Origin: Argopecten irradians | Lineage: Eukaryota; Mollusca; Bivalvia; Pectinida; Pectinidae | Direction of reading: 5' to 3' | Assembly: GCF_041381155.1 (NCBI RefSeq) | Contig: NC_091142.1 | Coordinates: 35,389,604-35,453,603, forward strand | DNA: 64,000 bases | In this document: one piece after another, positions 26,501-35,244 of the stretch | Numbering within the stretch: position 1 is the first letter of the stretch | Layout: the number at the start of each line of letters is the position of its first letter | Program-made: the position numbers and the translations under genes | Notes under the pieces: generated by a model | Told to the model about the DNA's origin: nothing | The model's database searches: none | Seen by the model: the letters and a program-made list of their open reading frames with translations, nothing else

Positions 26501-27513
26501 TGTAGGATTGAAGTTTGAGGATTGTGTTTTTTTTCTCATATTTTTGTGTATCTGTTACCTTAGAAGTGCTTGTTGCGCCCTTATTATCATATTATCAAGA
26601 ATAGAAATTAATTTTGTTACCATATGTTACAGGCATTCTGCACCTCCATAGAGGCTCACCTTCCTATCGTGGAATCTGACGGTGAACACAATTATTTACG
26701 AGGACTAGTTGGTCACGGAGACGGTAATATTGTGAACCAAGTTTTAACCATCCCTCGTGATATTACTCAAAACTGTCTTAGTTTTACGTGTACGTTGAGT
26801 GTGCTGCGAATAGTTGATTTTTTTATAAAGCTAAATAAAGATATCTCCGTTCTGAAATATTTCGAACATTATTTTATAGCATCATATTGTTATTTTTTCT
26901 GTGTTGTAAGCGTCTAAATAGACAATGCCAATTGTTGGTCTCCAGAGCGTGCTCCTTTAGTTTATAAACACTTTTGATATTATCATTTTAATGCTACAAA
27001 CATACATTCACGTTGCAGTTTGGCTTGATGCAACAGAGGAGTTTAATCATGGGGTTTTTAAATGGAGCGCCACAGGAACAGCCATTCGGTAAATATCAGT
27101 CTGTTTTTGGAAAAAACACGCATATATCACCGTACAATGAAATCAATTTTTTATTTCAATGTGTTCAAACTATACAAAGAATAATCTGTATGACAGAGAT
27201 TGAATTGACATGACCATTGAAATTCATTTGTTTTGTCAGATAACGTTGAATCGCATTATGGCAAAAATCGAAATGAGATTGTCCGTACAACTGTACTGTA
27301 TATGTAATATTTGTTTTGTTTATTAGTTACACTAACTGGTCCCCTGGCGAGCCGAATGACTACCTTAACCAGCAGGAATACTGTGTGGAGTTCGGGGAGA
27401 CGTACGGCTGGAAGTGGAATGACGCACCTTGTTATGCTCTTAGAGCAACTATCCACCAGGTCATCTGTGAAAGGTTCAAACCACAACTACTATCTCCAGC
27501 AGTGGTTGGCTAA
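11460..27513 (+). CDS. Secreted LU-LU-CTLD-CTLD protein (two Ly6/uPAR domains plus two C-type lectin domains), 15 exons
   Basis: Exons: 11460-11514, 12200-12291, 12704-12832, 13070-13172, 13555-13646, 14497-14565, 15012-15168, 15803-15900, 16684-16792, 16916-17126, 18450-18475, 25489-25571, 26633-26723, 27019-27088, 27327-27513. Every border is AG/GT, all phases join, and the sum is 1572 nt (523 residues plus TAA). Layout: signal peptide 1-18; LU1 about 19-126; LU2 about 127-196; Thr/Ser-rich linker to 232; CTLD1 233-372; short linker; CTLD2 381-510. There is no membrane segment or GPI-type tail, so the protein is probably secreted. CTLD1 has QPD (333-335) and ND (357-358), the galactose-type pattern. 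CTLD2 has EPN (470-472) and WND (492-494), the mannose-type Ca2+/sugar site. A role as a soluble sugar-binding recognition protein is inferred. A young Ngaro element sits in intron 11. The exact joins rest on sequence reading only. Confidence 0.9.
12003..12042. repeat. TA-rich microsatellite
   Basis: A short run of alternating TA with occasional C or A interruptions in lectin intron 1. No other role is seen. Confidence 0.7.
12200..13172 (+). CDS. Lectin gene exons 2-4: first LU (three-finger) domain
   Basis: Exons 12200-12291, 12704-12832 and 13070-13172 encode one LU module. Exon 2 opens with CLSCD and CGHVTRC, the first finger. Exon 3 carries the second finger, with FYVQKC and YRVGC. Exon 4 ends CVHCCNDTALCN, the CC...CN signature of the Ly6/uPAR fold. 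Phases are 1-0, 0-0 and 0-1, the same as the exons of the second LU domain, so the two arose by duplication of a three-exon block. Confidence 0.85.
13555..15168 (+). CDS. Lectin gene exons 5-7: second LU domain and Thr/Ser-rich linker
   Basis: Exon 5 (13555-13646) reads LCYNCQQHRTPGSC and DDITACSQDQ. Exon 6 (14497-14565, donor GTCAGT) reads SCSITETTF and FFTSGCTPMS. Exon 7 (15012-15168) opens KCNSSHSCCKAPLCND, completing ten cysteines and the CC...CN end. It then continues into about 36 residues rich in Thr and Ser, likely O-glycosylated. Exon 6 is short and was found by frame and cysteine spacing; its acceptor (CTCGAAG) is ordinary but not strong. The intron before exon 7 carries tandem copies of the exon 7 acceptor. 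Confidence 0.8.
14100..14400. repeat. Dispersed repeat sharing a block with 53255-53575
   Basis: The block around 14340-14410 (GCGGATTCACACAGTTTGCA, TTTCATAC, GAAG, AAAAATAGTAACA) recurs at about 53500-53572 with the same order and about 80 percent likeness by eye. The flanks also share short GAAGAAA and CCGA motifs. This is an unclassified interspersed element with no coding capacity. Confidence 0.45.
14751..15011 (+). repeat. Five tandem copies (about 50 bp) of the exon 7 splice acceptor and exon start
   Basis: Each unit has CAATGTACCAGCTCAC-like exon sequence, an AT-rich spacer with ATATACAAG, a pyrimidine-rich stretch and a terminal AG (CTTAG, CCCAG, CTCAG, CTCAG, CACAG). The last AG is the one used for exon 7 (AAATGTAACAGTTCCCAT). 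The decoy copies would encode QCTSSQ or QCASSH in place of KCNSSH, so coding character is kept at their start. One copy has an extra ATATATTTTT insertion. Confidence 0.75.
15803..17126 (+). CDS. Lectin gene exons 8-10: first C-type lectin domain
   Basis: Exons 15803-15900, 16684-16792 and 16916-17126. The domain starts CASGWQF, has the helix 1 region VSWDRAKTICESN and HLPIIES, then VWIDGTDN and FWSASQPDNFYGD, and ends with ENCLMYG, YNDAKC and AVICQ. Four canonical cysteines are present. QPD predicts galactose-type ligand preference. WND is altered to YND, which keeps the Ca2+-binding Asn and Asp. The last third is a single exon, whereas the same part of CTLD2 is split in two. Confidence 0.88.
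17127..18449 (+). other. Lectin intron 10
   Basis: 1.3 kb of AT-rich intron between donor GTATGT and acceptor AACATAG. The open frames here are short and unrelated to the lectin. Nothing else is recognised. Confidence 0.6.
18450..18475 (+). CDS. Lectin gene exon 11: 26-nt linker microexon
   Basis: The 26-nt exon reads G-NPPAFQYT between the two lectin domains. It has ATAG before and GTAATA after, and it converts phase 2 to phase 1, exactly what exons 10 and 12 require. It is supported by phase logic rather than similarity. Confidence 0.65.
18896..19133 (+). repeat. Ngaro repeat A1
   Basis: 238 bp identical by eye to A2 at 23973-24210. After the TAATAC core it opens with an inverted repeat TGATTACCG / CGGTAATCA around a 7-nt spacer (18902-18926), a plausible recombinase-binding site. 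Confidence 0.9.
19157..20161 (+). mobile_element. Ngaro gag-like region
   Basis: The region is rich in basic residues at its start (RKRRGPG). Near its end it carries a Cys/His-rich stretch (CFGFNRGKCTYSNCRYTHVC, then a CxxC-type ICAADHSALQC), resembling nucleic-acid-binding zinc motifs of DIRS/Ngaro gag proteins. It overlaps the following pol region, as is common in this group. Part of a fossil element. Confidence 0.7.
20150..21620 (+). mobile_element. Ngaro reverse transcriptase and RNase H region
   Basis: RT landmarks: FRLIHHLSHP, LAKSDIKSAFRLLPI, the LPMGCSLSC motif and the catalytic YLDDFLFGG. RNase H follows with LYTDSAGGPGMGFGA and the LLEFFPILVA and FRSDN segments. These match DIRS-like polymerases more than LTR polymerases. 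Part of a fossil element. Confidence 0.88.
21654..22641 (+). mobile_element. Ngaro tyrosine recombinase region
   Basis: The N-terminal part has the SAM-like features NTKQAYSTGLSSFKKF and TYLSGISYHHK. The catalytic part has FFGFMRVGELT, KTHSFRIGAASAA (HxxR) and LGRWKSACFQRYIR (terminal Tyr). Known role of the family: integrating the circular DNA copy. Part of a fossil element. Confidence 0.85.
22764..23342 (+). mobile_element. Ngaro SGNH/GDSL-like hydrolase region
   Basis: The motifs WIIGSSLVYWA (block I Ser), LHLGSNDLV (Gly and Asn of block III) and DGTHLS (Asp and His of block V) fit the SGNH hydrolase fold. Several Ngaro lineages carry such a domain after the recombinase; its role in the element is unknown. 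Confidence 0.75.
23413..23978 (+). repeat. Ngaro repeat B1
   Basis: 566 bp repeated at 24767-25331. It ends with the TAATAC core, which is shared with the start of A2. Confidence 0.9.
23973..24210 (+). repeat. Ngaro repeat A2
   Basis: 238 bp matching A1, directly abutting B1 through the shared TAATAC. This reproduces the junction of a circular intermediate. Confidence 0.9.
24211..24766 (+). other. Unique 556-bp spacer between A2 and B2
   Basis: This sequence is not repeated elsewhere in the element and has no recognised coding content. In the simplest Ngaro model A2 and B2 are close together, so this may be internal non-coding element sequence or a later insertion. No terminal repeats were seen. 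Confidence 0.5.
24767..25331 (+). repeat. Ngaro repeat B2
   Basis: 565 bp, near-identical to B1. Its terminal TAATAC marks the right end of the element, after which lectin intron sequence resumes (AACTACTG). Confidence 0.9.
25489..27513 (+). CDS. Lectin gene exons 12-15: second C-type lectin domain and C-terminus
   Basis: Exons 25489-25571, 26633-26723, 27019-27088 and 27327-27513. Landmarks: CPSGKWIEH, YDWYEAKAFC, HLPIVESDG, VWLDATEE, YTNWSPGEPNDY (EPN), YGWKWNDAPC (WND) and HQVICER, then a 12-residue tail and TAA. EPN plus WND is the mannose/fucose-type Ca2+ site and is intact. Compared with CTLD1, one extra phase-2 intron interrupts the domain just before the Ca2+-binding loop. Confidence 0.9.
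25572..26632 (+). other. Lectin intron 12
   Basis: AT-rich intron. It contains a clean 29-bp tandem duplication near 26094-26151 (CTATAGAAGTATATGATGTA...) and a moderately GC-rich patch (26210-26290) with GCGCCATTT and GTGACGTCATGATTCC. The latter echoes dispersed-repeat motifs around 14170-14205. Confidence 0.55.
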
Positions 27514-27525
27514 ATAAGAATACCT

Positions 27526-27531
27526 AATAAA
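27526..27531 (+). terminator. Polyadenylation signal of the lectin gene
   Basis: AATAAA 13 nt after the stop codon. It is close but usable; no better candidate is near. Confidence 0.5.
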
Positions 27532-28349
27532 TATGGAATACTTATTGGCGGTATTAAAGACATGAATGATTTCATGTTGTAATTAAAAAAAAACACCCTT
27601 TTACCCATCGTCTTAACCATATTCTTGACAGACGTTGGGTTCAATATTCAGCAGACATTTATTTAGAAAATAATTTATAAATAATACCGCAGTAAACTAC
27701 TATCGTGTAAATGATCGAATAGGTGTAGATATGTATGCTTTGTTCTCGAAGCATACTGTTCCTTTATATAAATGATTTAAAGATAACAAACATACAGGGC
27801 GTACGTGGTTAAACAACTGAACTTATAAGCTGTATGTTGGTGAAGTTTAAGAAAGTAATTTTCTGTCTTTCTGACCCGACCAAAATATAACAGCTTATAT
27901 TTTACTGACCCTGTATTCTTGTTATCCTTCAATAGTTACATAAACAGCATTACAATTTCTTCACGTGTTAGTTTTACTACCTCACATATATTCAAGATTT
28001 GTAATGTATAGAAATATATATATGACCTGTCGCATTGTCTAAATACGACGGCTTTATTTAAACTTACACTTATAGATTAACTTCATCATTGAAGAGATCT
28101 CATTACAATGTGAACTACCTCATTCAAGAATTAGATTAATTTGTTTTGAATAAATGCTTCATTGTGAAATTAAATAAGTTGAAACATATTTTTATAAATA
28201 CGATTTCTATTCCTCTGTTTTGCTCGTTGTCGTCATTTGTCTTGTATCTTGTATTTACAACGAATTTAAGTGTAAATGATTGTCACATATTAACTTATCT
28301 TCTTCAAAATACGCCATACATATCTCAAACAACGTATACATGTTATATG
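27532..28349. other. Convergent intergenic gap between the lectin gene and astacin copy A
   Basis: About 0.8 kb between two 3' ends facing each other. AT-rich, with no gene or repeat recognised. Confidence 0.6.
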
Positions 28350-28355
28350 TTTATT
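28350..28355 (-). terminator. Candidate polyadenylation signal of astacin copy A
   Basis: AATAAA on the minus strand, 34 nt beyond the stop codon. A second one lies at 28053-28058. Confidence 0.5.
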
Positions 28356-28389
28356 TGGTGTGATTGAGGTACATTTAAATTTGTGCACT

Positions 28390-31300
28390 CTAAGAACACA
28401 CTCCTGGGTAGACTTGTACGTCATCAATAGCCACACCACCAGCCTCGTTTTGGATGTAACACTCAATATATACCTACAAAATGAAACCAAAAAGAAAACG
28501 ATTATTGGTATACGCTTAATGTATGCAATTAGGTTGTTTAATGTCAATAAAATAGAAACACAATCAACAAAAACACAAGAAAAAAAAAAGGAAAAAAAAC
28601 CCAGCGTACTTTCATCATCTTCAACCTAATAATACAGATATATCCATGTTTTTCAATAATATATTTTGAGTTGTTTTTTTTCTGGGTCTGGCAAACCAAA
28701 GAGCTCTTTTCAGACTACCTACCCTCCACTTATGGGACGTATTGACGTAGTGCGTCCGGTACTGGAACCAGCCACCGTCTATATTACCCCCGGTGTTGGA
28801 CGTGCGTGACGAAAGCGTCACTTCTGTGTCGTTGACGTAATCATACGCCCGAACAGTCAAGGTCGAGGTGTTGTCTCCAACAATGAAGTAATGCAGAGAG
28901 ATACAATACTCTCCTGGTGGGATCTCTCTGGCAGACAATAGCCGGGACGTCTTGTTGTAGTTTCCTGTCCCGTTAGAGTATAAGTAGAAACCTAGGGAGG
29001 AGACATATGCAGTATATATAGCGCGCGTAAAGGTCCACTACAGCTAAAAGGATTTTGATTTTTAAAATGAAAATGTAAATCTGGATTCATATTTTTGTAG
29101 AGTTGCAAAAGTTTTATCATTAATACTATAGTATTTAATACTATAGTATAACCACTTCTAAACATTTAAATAAAAATGGATTAGATGCTAATTTTCATAA
29201 CTCGGGTTGTCTTATGCTTCCCACCGTCGTCATAATTTGCCGCGCCTTAGTTGACTATCACTGCGCCAGACGGCAAAATAGTGAAAGGAATCTTCACTCT
29301 TTATCTATATTACACAAATAATCTTGCATAGAACACCGAAATAAGTTTTCTAATGTAAGTTTTTTTTAAATTTCTTTTTTAAAGAATTCCTATTTTGTAA
29401 AGGTGGTGGACCTTTCCGATACGCGGATGATATGACAAAATGGTAAATAAATGATAGATGCTTAAGAACATCGTGTTTGTGTCTATAAATTCACTAATTT
29501 ATGATCAATAGTTTTTCATTATTTCTCTAGTTTCCATTTCCAAAACAGACTGTATAAATTCACCTATTCTGGATATTAACTATTTTCGTGATTAATTTAT
29601 TGCCCGTGAATTACACAAACTTTGATCGCATACGTTTGTTTACGATATTAATGTTGCCACCAATATACATGTGTACTTAAGACCCCTTGATATGTCTTTA
29701 TACAAACTTCCGAGCTGAAGGTCAGTTATAACCAAAGACTTAATTTCATTTGATACAAACCCCGGGATAATACCTGCCGTTCCCGCTGCAGAGGTCAGCT
29801 TAAGGTTCATTTTGACCAAGTGCTGAGTTTTGTCTGATACAAACACCAGGATTATACCTACTCTTTATCTGGATTGGTCAGCTGAAGGTCCATTATTTCC
29901 AAGGACCGAGTTTTGTATGACACAAACACCAGTGTTATACCTACCGTTCCCGCTGGAGTGGTCAGCTGAAGGTCCATTTGGTCCAAGGTCTGAGTTTTGT
30001 CTGATCCATTTGAAATCGTCTTTATAGTCGTCGGCTAAATTACACATGATGTTTTCAAAGTTGCAGTCCACTGCAAAAGCTTTAAAATAAAATATTAAGT
30101 GAAAACAATATTAATAAGGATTTAAAGTGATAATAAACATCTCTTGTATTGAATTATATTGAATGGCTTTCAATATGGCCAGAATGGATCACCTGAAAGT
30201 TTCGAAATACATGATTATAACGGAGTAATATCCATACCGTCAATGTTTCTTTCAGGGAGAGGGCTTATGTAGGCATAGCCTGCTGCCCAATCCCTATTCA
30301 ATCAAATGATTTGATAACATTATTTTGAAATGAAATAAAAAAAAATGTTTCTTTCAGAAGAATTTTGTAAAACACAATGTGGTCATAATGAAGTATTTCC
30401 ATTGACGCCCAAAGGTTCTATATAACCGTGTTACACTGCGCTAGTGTTCTTTAGCTTGTTTAAATGTAAACTTTGGATAAATGAGGGTCTGGTAAATTTG
30501 CTAGCATAACAGTGGTAAGACGATCGCATTGTCGGGTACATATAGTCCGCTAAACCTGCCTATATTATTAGGCTTTTTTTTGGCCTAATATATAGTCAGC
30601 TAGGTACCGACTAGGGTACATAGTATATATATGTAACTTACCAGGGCTGTTGAAGATATGGGATGTATCTATAAAGACAAGAAACGTAATTTTTTTTTTA
30701 AATTTTTTAAATCATAAAACATTTATACGACCATATGCATGATACATGTATATGTATTGTTTGAAACAAAAAAGTATTATCTGCATAAAAGGGCTGACTA
30801 ATCGATTGTTTGTTATGCAATAATGATATATTACGCATCTAAGCGTAGTTCGTAGATGACGTATGCTATATACTAAGTGATTTTATTAAATATAACAATT
30901 CAATTCCCTGTCCTTTATCAAATAAACAAAGAAACTGTCATCTGATTAAACAAACATTGATGAATCTTCTTATCTTTCACCACATCAAACATTGCATTGC
31001 TTTACTAAAAAGTTTAGATATTTTTTTATTAAAATTCCACTGATATGGAGATTTTGTTAAATATATTAATTATGATTACCATGACCACAGATGTAGAGTG
31101 TCTGTAGTTTAAGGACATCATGGTAACTAAGCATGCGCTTGTTACCAAAGCTTACATCCGATACATTGGCAGTGATTGTAGGTAGTCGAGGGTCTTTTGC
31201 GAAGGCGTACGGACTGTAGTGTGTGATGGAGTCGAAATCATACGGATAGCCTAAGAGGTCTGTGTCACTAGAGGGGATCTTCTCAAAGTGTGACCTGGCA

Positions 31301-34300
31301 ACTGAAAGTAAACGGTTATTACAGTTTAACTATTTATCCTGAATGGTTCTTTCATTACGTTTTGTCTTGGCGTATACGTATTAGTATATTGACTCAATCT
31401 TGGTCGCATTTAAAAGATATCTTTGCAAATACTCCATTAGTTGACATTATTTAAAAAATATAAATATTTGCTCATCTTGGTGCTTGTCCCGTACCCTCTT
31501 CATTTGCTAATGTTTACATGCATGCGTTTTACCCATGATACTCACCATCTTGTACGTTGTCCATGTGCACCTCTATGTACTGGTCCCTGTCCGGTCGCTG
31601 GTGTTCGTGGTACAGCCCTAGTGTAACCAGAAGTAGAGACATGATCTCCCGTTTGTACATACAGTCGTCTGTAAGGTATAGCTTCTGTCGACCACCAACC
31701 ATTCCTACGTTACTGGTTTTGCACATTCTAGTACAAATAGGACGAATAAAAATATGGACAATGATGAGAATCGAGTATTAATTAAACGTGTTTTCATATT
31801 TATAGGTTCGAATATGTGTGTTCCAGTTGATTAAACAAAGACCAAGAACAGTGAACCCCGTTTGCGGTCGTCTTTCCTTTCCCTGTGTTTCACATTTTAC
31901 AGTATTAATACATATAATTCATGAAAGCAGTGTATCGGAGCTGAGGATGTTCTTGCATCAAAGATATTTTAATTCCGTTGAATCGTTTATATGCGAATAT
32001 AATATAATCGAAATATGACATTCGTATGCCTACAACTCACCCGTCTGTGGCCTCCGTTATAAACAAAAAGTCACTCCGGTCCCGGAAAGCTCCTTCTTTT
32101 TTCTCAAAACTGACGCAATAACCTTCGTCCGTTTTGACGTCATTCTGAATCTCCTTCATTGCCTGTTCTATTACGGCGTGTTGGGAATCATCTAATGTAA
32201 ATATCACAATAATAACTAATAGCTGTGCATTTTGCCATAAAATTTGAACATTCTATGCATGACTATGACGTGGTTTCTATACTTTAAAGATGCTCCATCG
32301 CTGACAAATGGTATTTTTTCACTATCAAAAACAGGAGCAGACGATTTAGCATTTTCTTCAGTTACAAAACTTACTTACTTTACACCATTACCACCATTGA
32401 AACTCTTGAGCTTTTAATTTTACTTCACTAGTTAAAAAATTGCAAAAAATAATTAATTGTATCCCGAAAAAACCCGTGACACTATATTCTATATGGAATG
32501 AAGTACTGATTGCGCATGTACCAAAAGCGAAATACATTATTTTATATTATATTAAATAATAAATATCATTTATGCTCTGTCGTCGGTGGAGCATCTTTAA
32601 TATTTGATGGAAGTGCTATGCGGAGTTATCTTTCCCTAACACCCCCAATTACCCTGTTGTTATATACGGTAGAATTGTATACTCACCGATAAGAGTGCTG
32701 ATTTGGTATACCACAGTCTCATGCTCCCATAACTTGTATTTATCATTGATGACATTTCTCACCTACAATATGTAAAAACAGTACTATAACACTCGGAATA
32801 CTTTACTACCAAACTACTGTTTTTTTTTCATTTTTTTCATTTATTTTTTTTTATTTTAGAGAGAATAATTGATTATGGATGCAAAATCCCTCGATTGCGC
32901 AGGCAATGTGTATTAGTGAATATGTCTCAATCAATGAAGACGCAAAATATTGTAATGCGGAAATACTTTCATTTACAGAATATGAATCAGTCTTAAGTAA
33001 CTAGTGAAATGTAATAATATCAGCGTGTTTCATGCAATACTTTCATCTGGGTGACATTAAATTAAAGTTAGTGCAATGAATATCTTACGACAGTTTTTGA
33101 CTGACCCTGTTTGTATAATAGGTGCCATTTAGAGTCTAACCACACTCGGAACCCACAGTGTCTAATTGCCACAACGCCCTGTTTACCAGCCACAGTGTCT
33201 AATCACCACAACGCCCTGTTTACCGCCCACAGTCTCTAATCGCCACAACGATCTGTTTACCACCCACAGTCTCTAATCGCCACAACGCCCTGTTTACCAC
33301 CCACAGTGTCTAATCGCCACAATGCCCTGTTTACCACCCACAGTCTCTAATCGCCACAACGCCCTGTTTACCACCCACAGTCTCTAATCGCCACAACGCC
33401 CTGTTTACCACCCACAGTCTCTAATCGCCACTACACCCTGTTTACCATACACAGTCTCTAATCGCCACAACGCCCTGTTTACCATCCACTGTCTCTAATC
33501 GCCACAACGCCCTGTTTACCACCCACTGTCTCTAATCGCCACTACACCCTGTTTACCACCCACAGTGTCTAATCGCCACTACACCCTGTTTACCATACAC
33601 AGTCTCTAATCGCCACAACGCCCTGTTTACCACCCAAAGACTTAATCGCCACAACGCCCTGTTTACCACCCAAAGTCTCTAATCGCCACAACGCCCTGTT
33701 TACCACCCACAGTCTCTAATTGCCACTACACCCTGTTTACCATACACAGTCTCTAATCGCCACAACGACCTGTTTACCATCCACAGTCTCTAATTGCCAC
33801 TACACCCTGTTTACCATACACAGTCTCTAATCGCCACAACGCCCTGTTTACCACCCACAGTCTCTAATCGCCACTACACCCTGTTTACCATCCACTGTCT
33901 CTAATTGCCACTACACCCTGTTTACCATACACAGTGTCTAATCGCCACAATGCCCTGTTTACCACCCACAGTCTCTAATCGCCACAACGCCCTGTTTACC
34001 ACCCACAGTCTCTAATCGCCACAACACCCTGTTTACCACCCACAGTCTCTAATCGCCACAACACCCTGTTTACCACCCACAGTCTCTAATCGCCACTACA
34101 CCCTGTTTACCACCCACAGTCTCTAATTGCCACTACACCCTGTTTACCACCCCACTGTCTCTAATCGCCACTACACCCTGTTTACCATACACAGTCTCTA
34201 ATCGCCACAACGACCTGTTTACCATCCACTGTCTCTAATTGCCACTACACCCTGTTTACCACCCACAGTGTCTAATCGCCACAACGCCCTGTTTACCACC

Positions 34301-35244
34301 CACAGTCTCTAATCGCCACTACACCCTGTTTACCACCCACAGTCTCTAATTGCCACTACACCCTGTTTACCACCCACAGTCTCTAATCGCCACTACACCC
34401 TGTTTACCACCCACAGTCTCTAATCGCCACTACACCCTGTTTACCACCCACAGTCTTTAATCGTCACTACGCCCTAAGCTGTTTACCATGTTTACGAACT
34501 GTGTCACAAGATAGGGAAATCGGCGTATTATTTAATCAAAAGACTTAACACAGATGGTGCTTTTCAAAGTTATATATGAATCCAAACATGACGGTTTCCA
34601 CTGATGTGGTCTTGACGTAAGAAACAGTAATAAGAAGTAGTGTTGTGGATAAAGTGATTACTTTTAACACGTTTTTTCATTCATTTCGTACAGAGTGTCG
34701 TATGCGAGATCTTGGATTTGGCAAAGGCCAATCACCTTTTGTCACCTTATAATTTACATGCCCTTCTAAGGAAATACGATATGTTCATAACCTAATACAA
34801 ATAAATCCTAACTATCAGGTGAAGTTGTTTTAACCAATTCGAACACAATGTTCTTGTAAGAGGCGGGGTTATACATACGAGGTTACTCGTACGGTATTGT
34901 TTTGGTATACATACGAGGTTACTCTTGTTATCGAATTGTATTTGTTTGTTTTCTTGTGTGGTTAACTTTATGAACGTAGGAATGACATTACATTTTTGTA
35001 TAAGAATGATTTTATTGATAAAAAATATTTTATATATTTCCATAGATCAAATAGCAATTTTACAAGATTATTAAAGGTCATATAACAAAACGTACTTTAC
35101 ACACCTAATAAAACATCGAAACTTAATTAAAATGGCTATAAATAGTGCTGACCAGTACTGTACCTGTGGTTGTATGGCAGATTCCACACCAATGCATATT
35201 GACGCCAGCACATAAAGACCGATTACAGGACAAAACAGAGCCAT
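28390..35244 (-). CDS. Astacin copy A: secreted pseudo-astacin with C-terminal MAM domain, 9 exons
   Basis: Exons in coding order: 35244-35164, 32762-32687, 32191-32041, 31727-31546, 31301-31080, 30668-30642, 30079-29945, 28991-28723, 28473-28390 (stop). They sum to 1227 nt, 408 residues, with all phases joining. Layout: signal peptide about 1-22; astacin domain 28-238 starting VRNVINDKYKLW; linker; MAM domain about 248-408 (VDCNFENIMCNL ... GGVAIDDVQVYPGVC). All four astacin cysteines (YCVSF, MCKTS, DDCMYK, YICG) remain. The zinc site is lost: at the HExxHxxGxxH positions are Ser133, Leu134 and Val137, with only His143 kept. The Met-turn has Thr190, with Tyr192 kept. There is no propeptide, so zymogen control is absent. 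The protein is probably a secreted non-catalytic binding protein; function unknown. The 31080 donor (GTAATC) is weak and could be six nt away. Confidence 0.87.
28723..30079 (-). CDS. Copy A exons 7-8: MAM domain
   Basis: Exon 30079-29945 has VDCNFENIMCNL, FKWIRQNSDLGPNGPSADH and SGNG, the MAM opening. Exon 28991-28723 has FYLYSNG, REIPPGEYCISLHYFIVG and WFQYRTHYVN. The last exon (28473-28390) supplies CYIQNEAGGVAIDDVQVY. MAM domains mediate adhesion or oligomerisation in meprins and receptor phosphatases. Confidence 0.85.
28992..29689 (-). other. Copy A intron 7, remaining part
   Basis: AT-rich intron sequence, with no exon or classified repeat seen apart from the donor duplications beside it. 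Confidence 0.5.
29690..30004 (-). repeat. About four tandem copies (83-bp unit) of the MAM exon end and its 5' splice site
   Basis: The last part of exon 29945-30079 with its donor recurs downstream in the intron at about 29862-29925, 29779-29842 and, more weakly, 29700-29760. Each copy keeps GACCTTCAGCTGA-like exon sequence and a donor-like GTAGGTATAA or GCAGGTATTA. The spacing is close to 83 bp. Confidence 0.72.
30253..30341 (-). repeat. SINE-like dispersed repeat, copy 1
   Basis: Shares GGATTGGGCAGCAGGCTATG, CCTACATAAGCCCTC and an ATTTCATTTCAAAAT tail (minus-strand reading) with copies at 50771-50861 and 51789-51874. Only about 90 bp, so this may be the 3' part of a longer family. Confidence 0.6.
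31546..31727 (-). CDS. Copy A exon 4: altered astacin active-site exon
   Basis: 182-nt exon reading MCKTSNVGMVGGRQKLYL, DDCMYKREIMSLLLVTLG and LYHEHQRPDRDQYIEV, then VQD with donor GTGAGT. Counting from the conserved Cys125, the positions normally holding His, Glu and His are Ser, Leu and Val. The flanking GLYHEHQRPDRD is strongly astacin-like. This exon end is single copy here, unlike in copies B and C. Confidence 0.9.
32284..32600. mobile_element. Nonautonomous DNA transposon (MITE) with TTAA flanks
   Basis: Terminal inverted repeats start AGATGCTCCATCG on the left and AGATGCTCCACCG on the right (reverse complement), flanked on both sides by TTAA. The target could be TTAA (piggyBac-like) or TA; the palindromic TTAA cannot decide. 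The length is about 317 bp with no coding. The homologous intron of copy B lacks it, so it entered copy A after the duplication. Confidence 0.8.
33127..34490. repeat. 37-bp minisatellite, about 36 copies
   Basis: The unit is close to GTCTCTAATCGCCACAACGC followed by CCTGTTTACCACCCACA, with common variants (CACTACACC, CATACA, CATCCA). It lies in intron 1 of copy A. Copy B has only a single related stretch near 50020-50060, so the array grew after duplication. Confidence 0.92.
34491..35163 (-). other. Copy A intron 1, proximal part, homologous to 50060-50610
   Basis: The intron from about 34480 to 35130 aligns by eye with copy B intron 1 (for example GAAATCGGCGT, TAACACGTTTTT, ATCAAATA, ACTTTACACAC). 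A short local duplication of TATACATACGAGGTTACTC lies at about 34868-34925; copy B has its own duplication nearby (50340-50406). Confidence 0.6.
35164..35244 (-). CDS. Copy A exon 1: signal peptide
   Basis: MALFCPVIGLYVLASI and CIGVESAIQPQ in 27 codons, phase 0, donor GTACAG. The core VIGLYVLASICIG is hydrophobic and the likely cleavage is after ESA. It splices in phase to VRNVINDK at 32762, leaving no room for an astacin propeptide. Confidence 0.75.
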
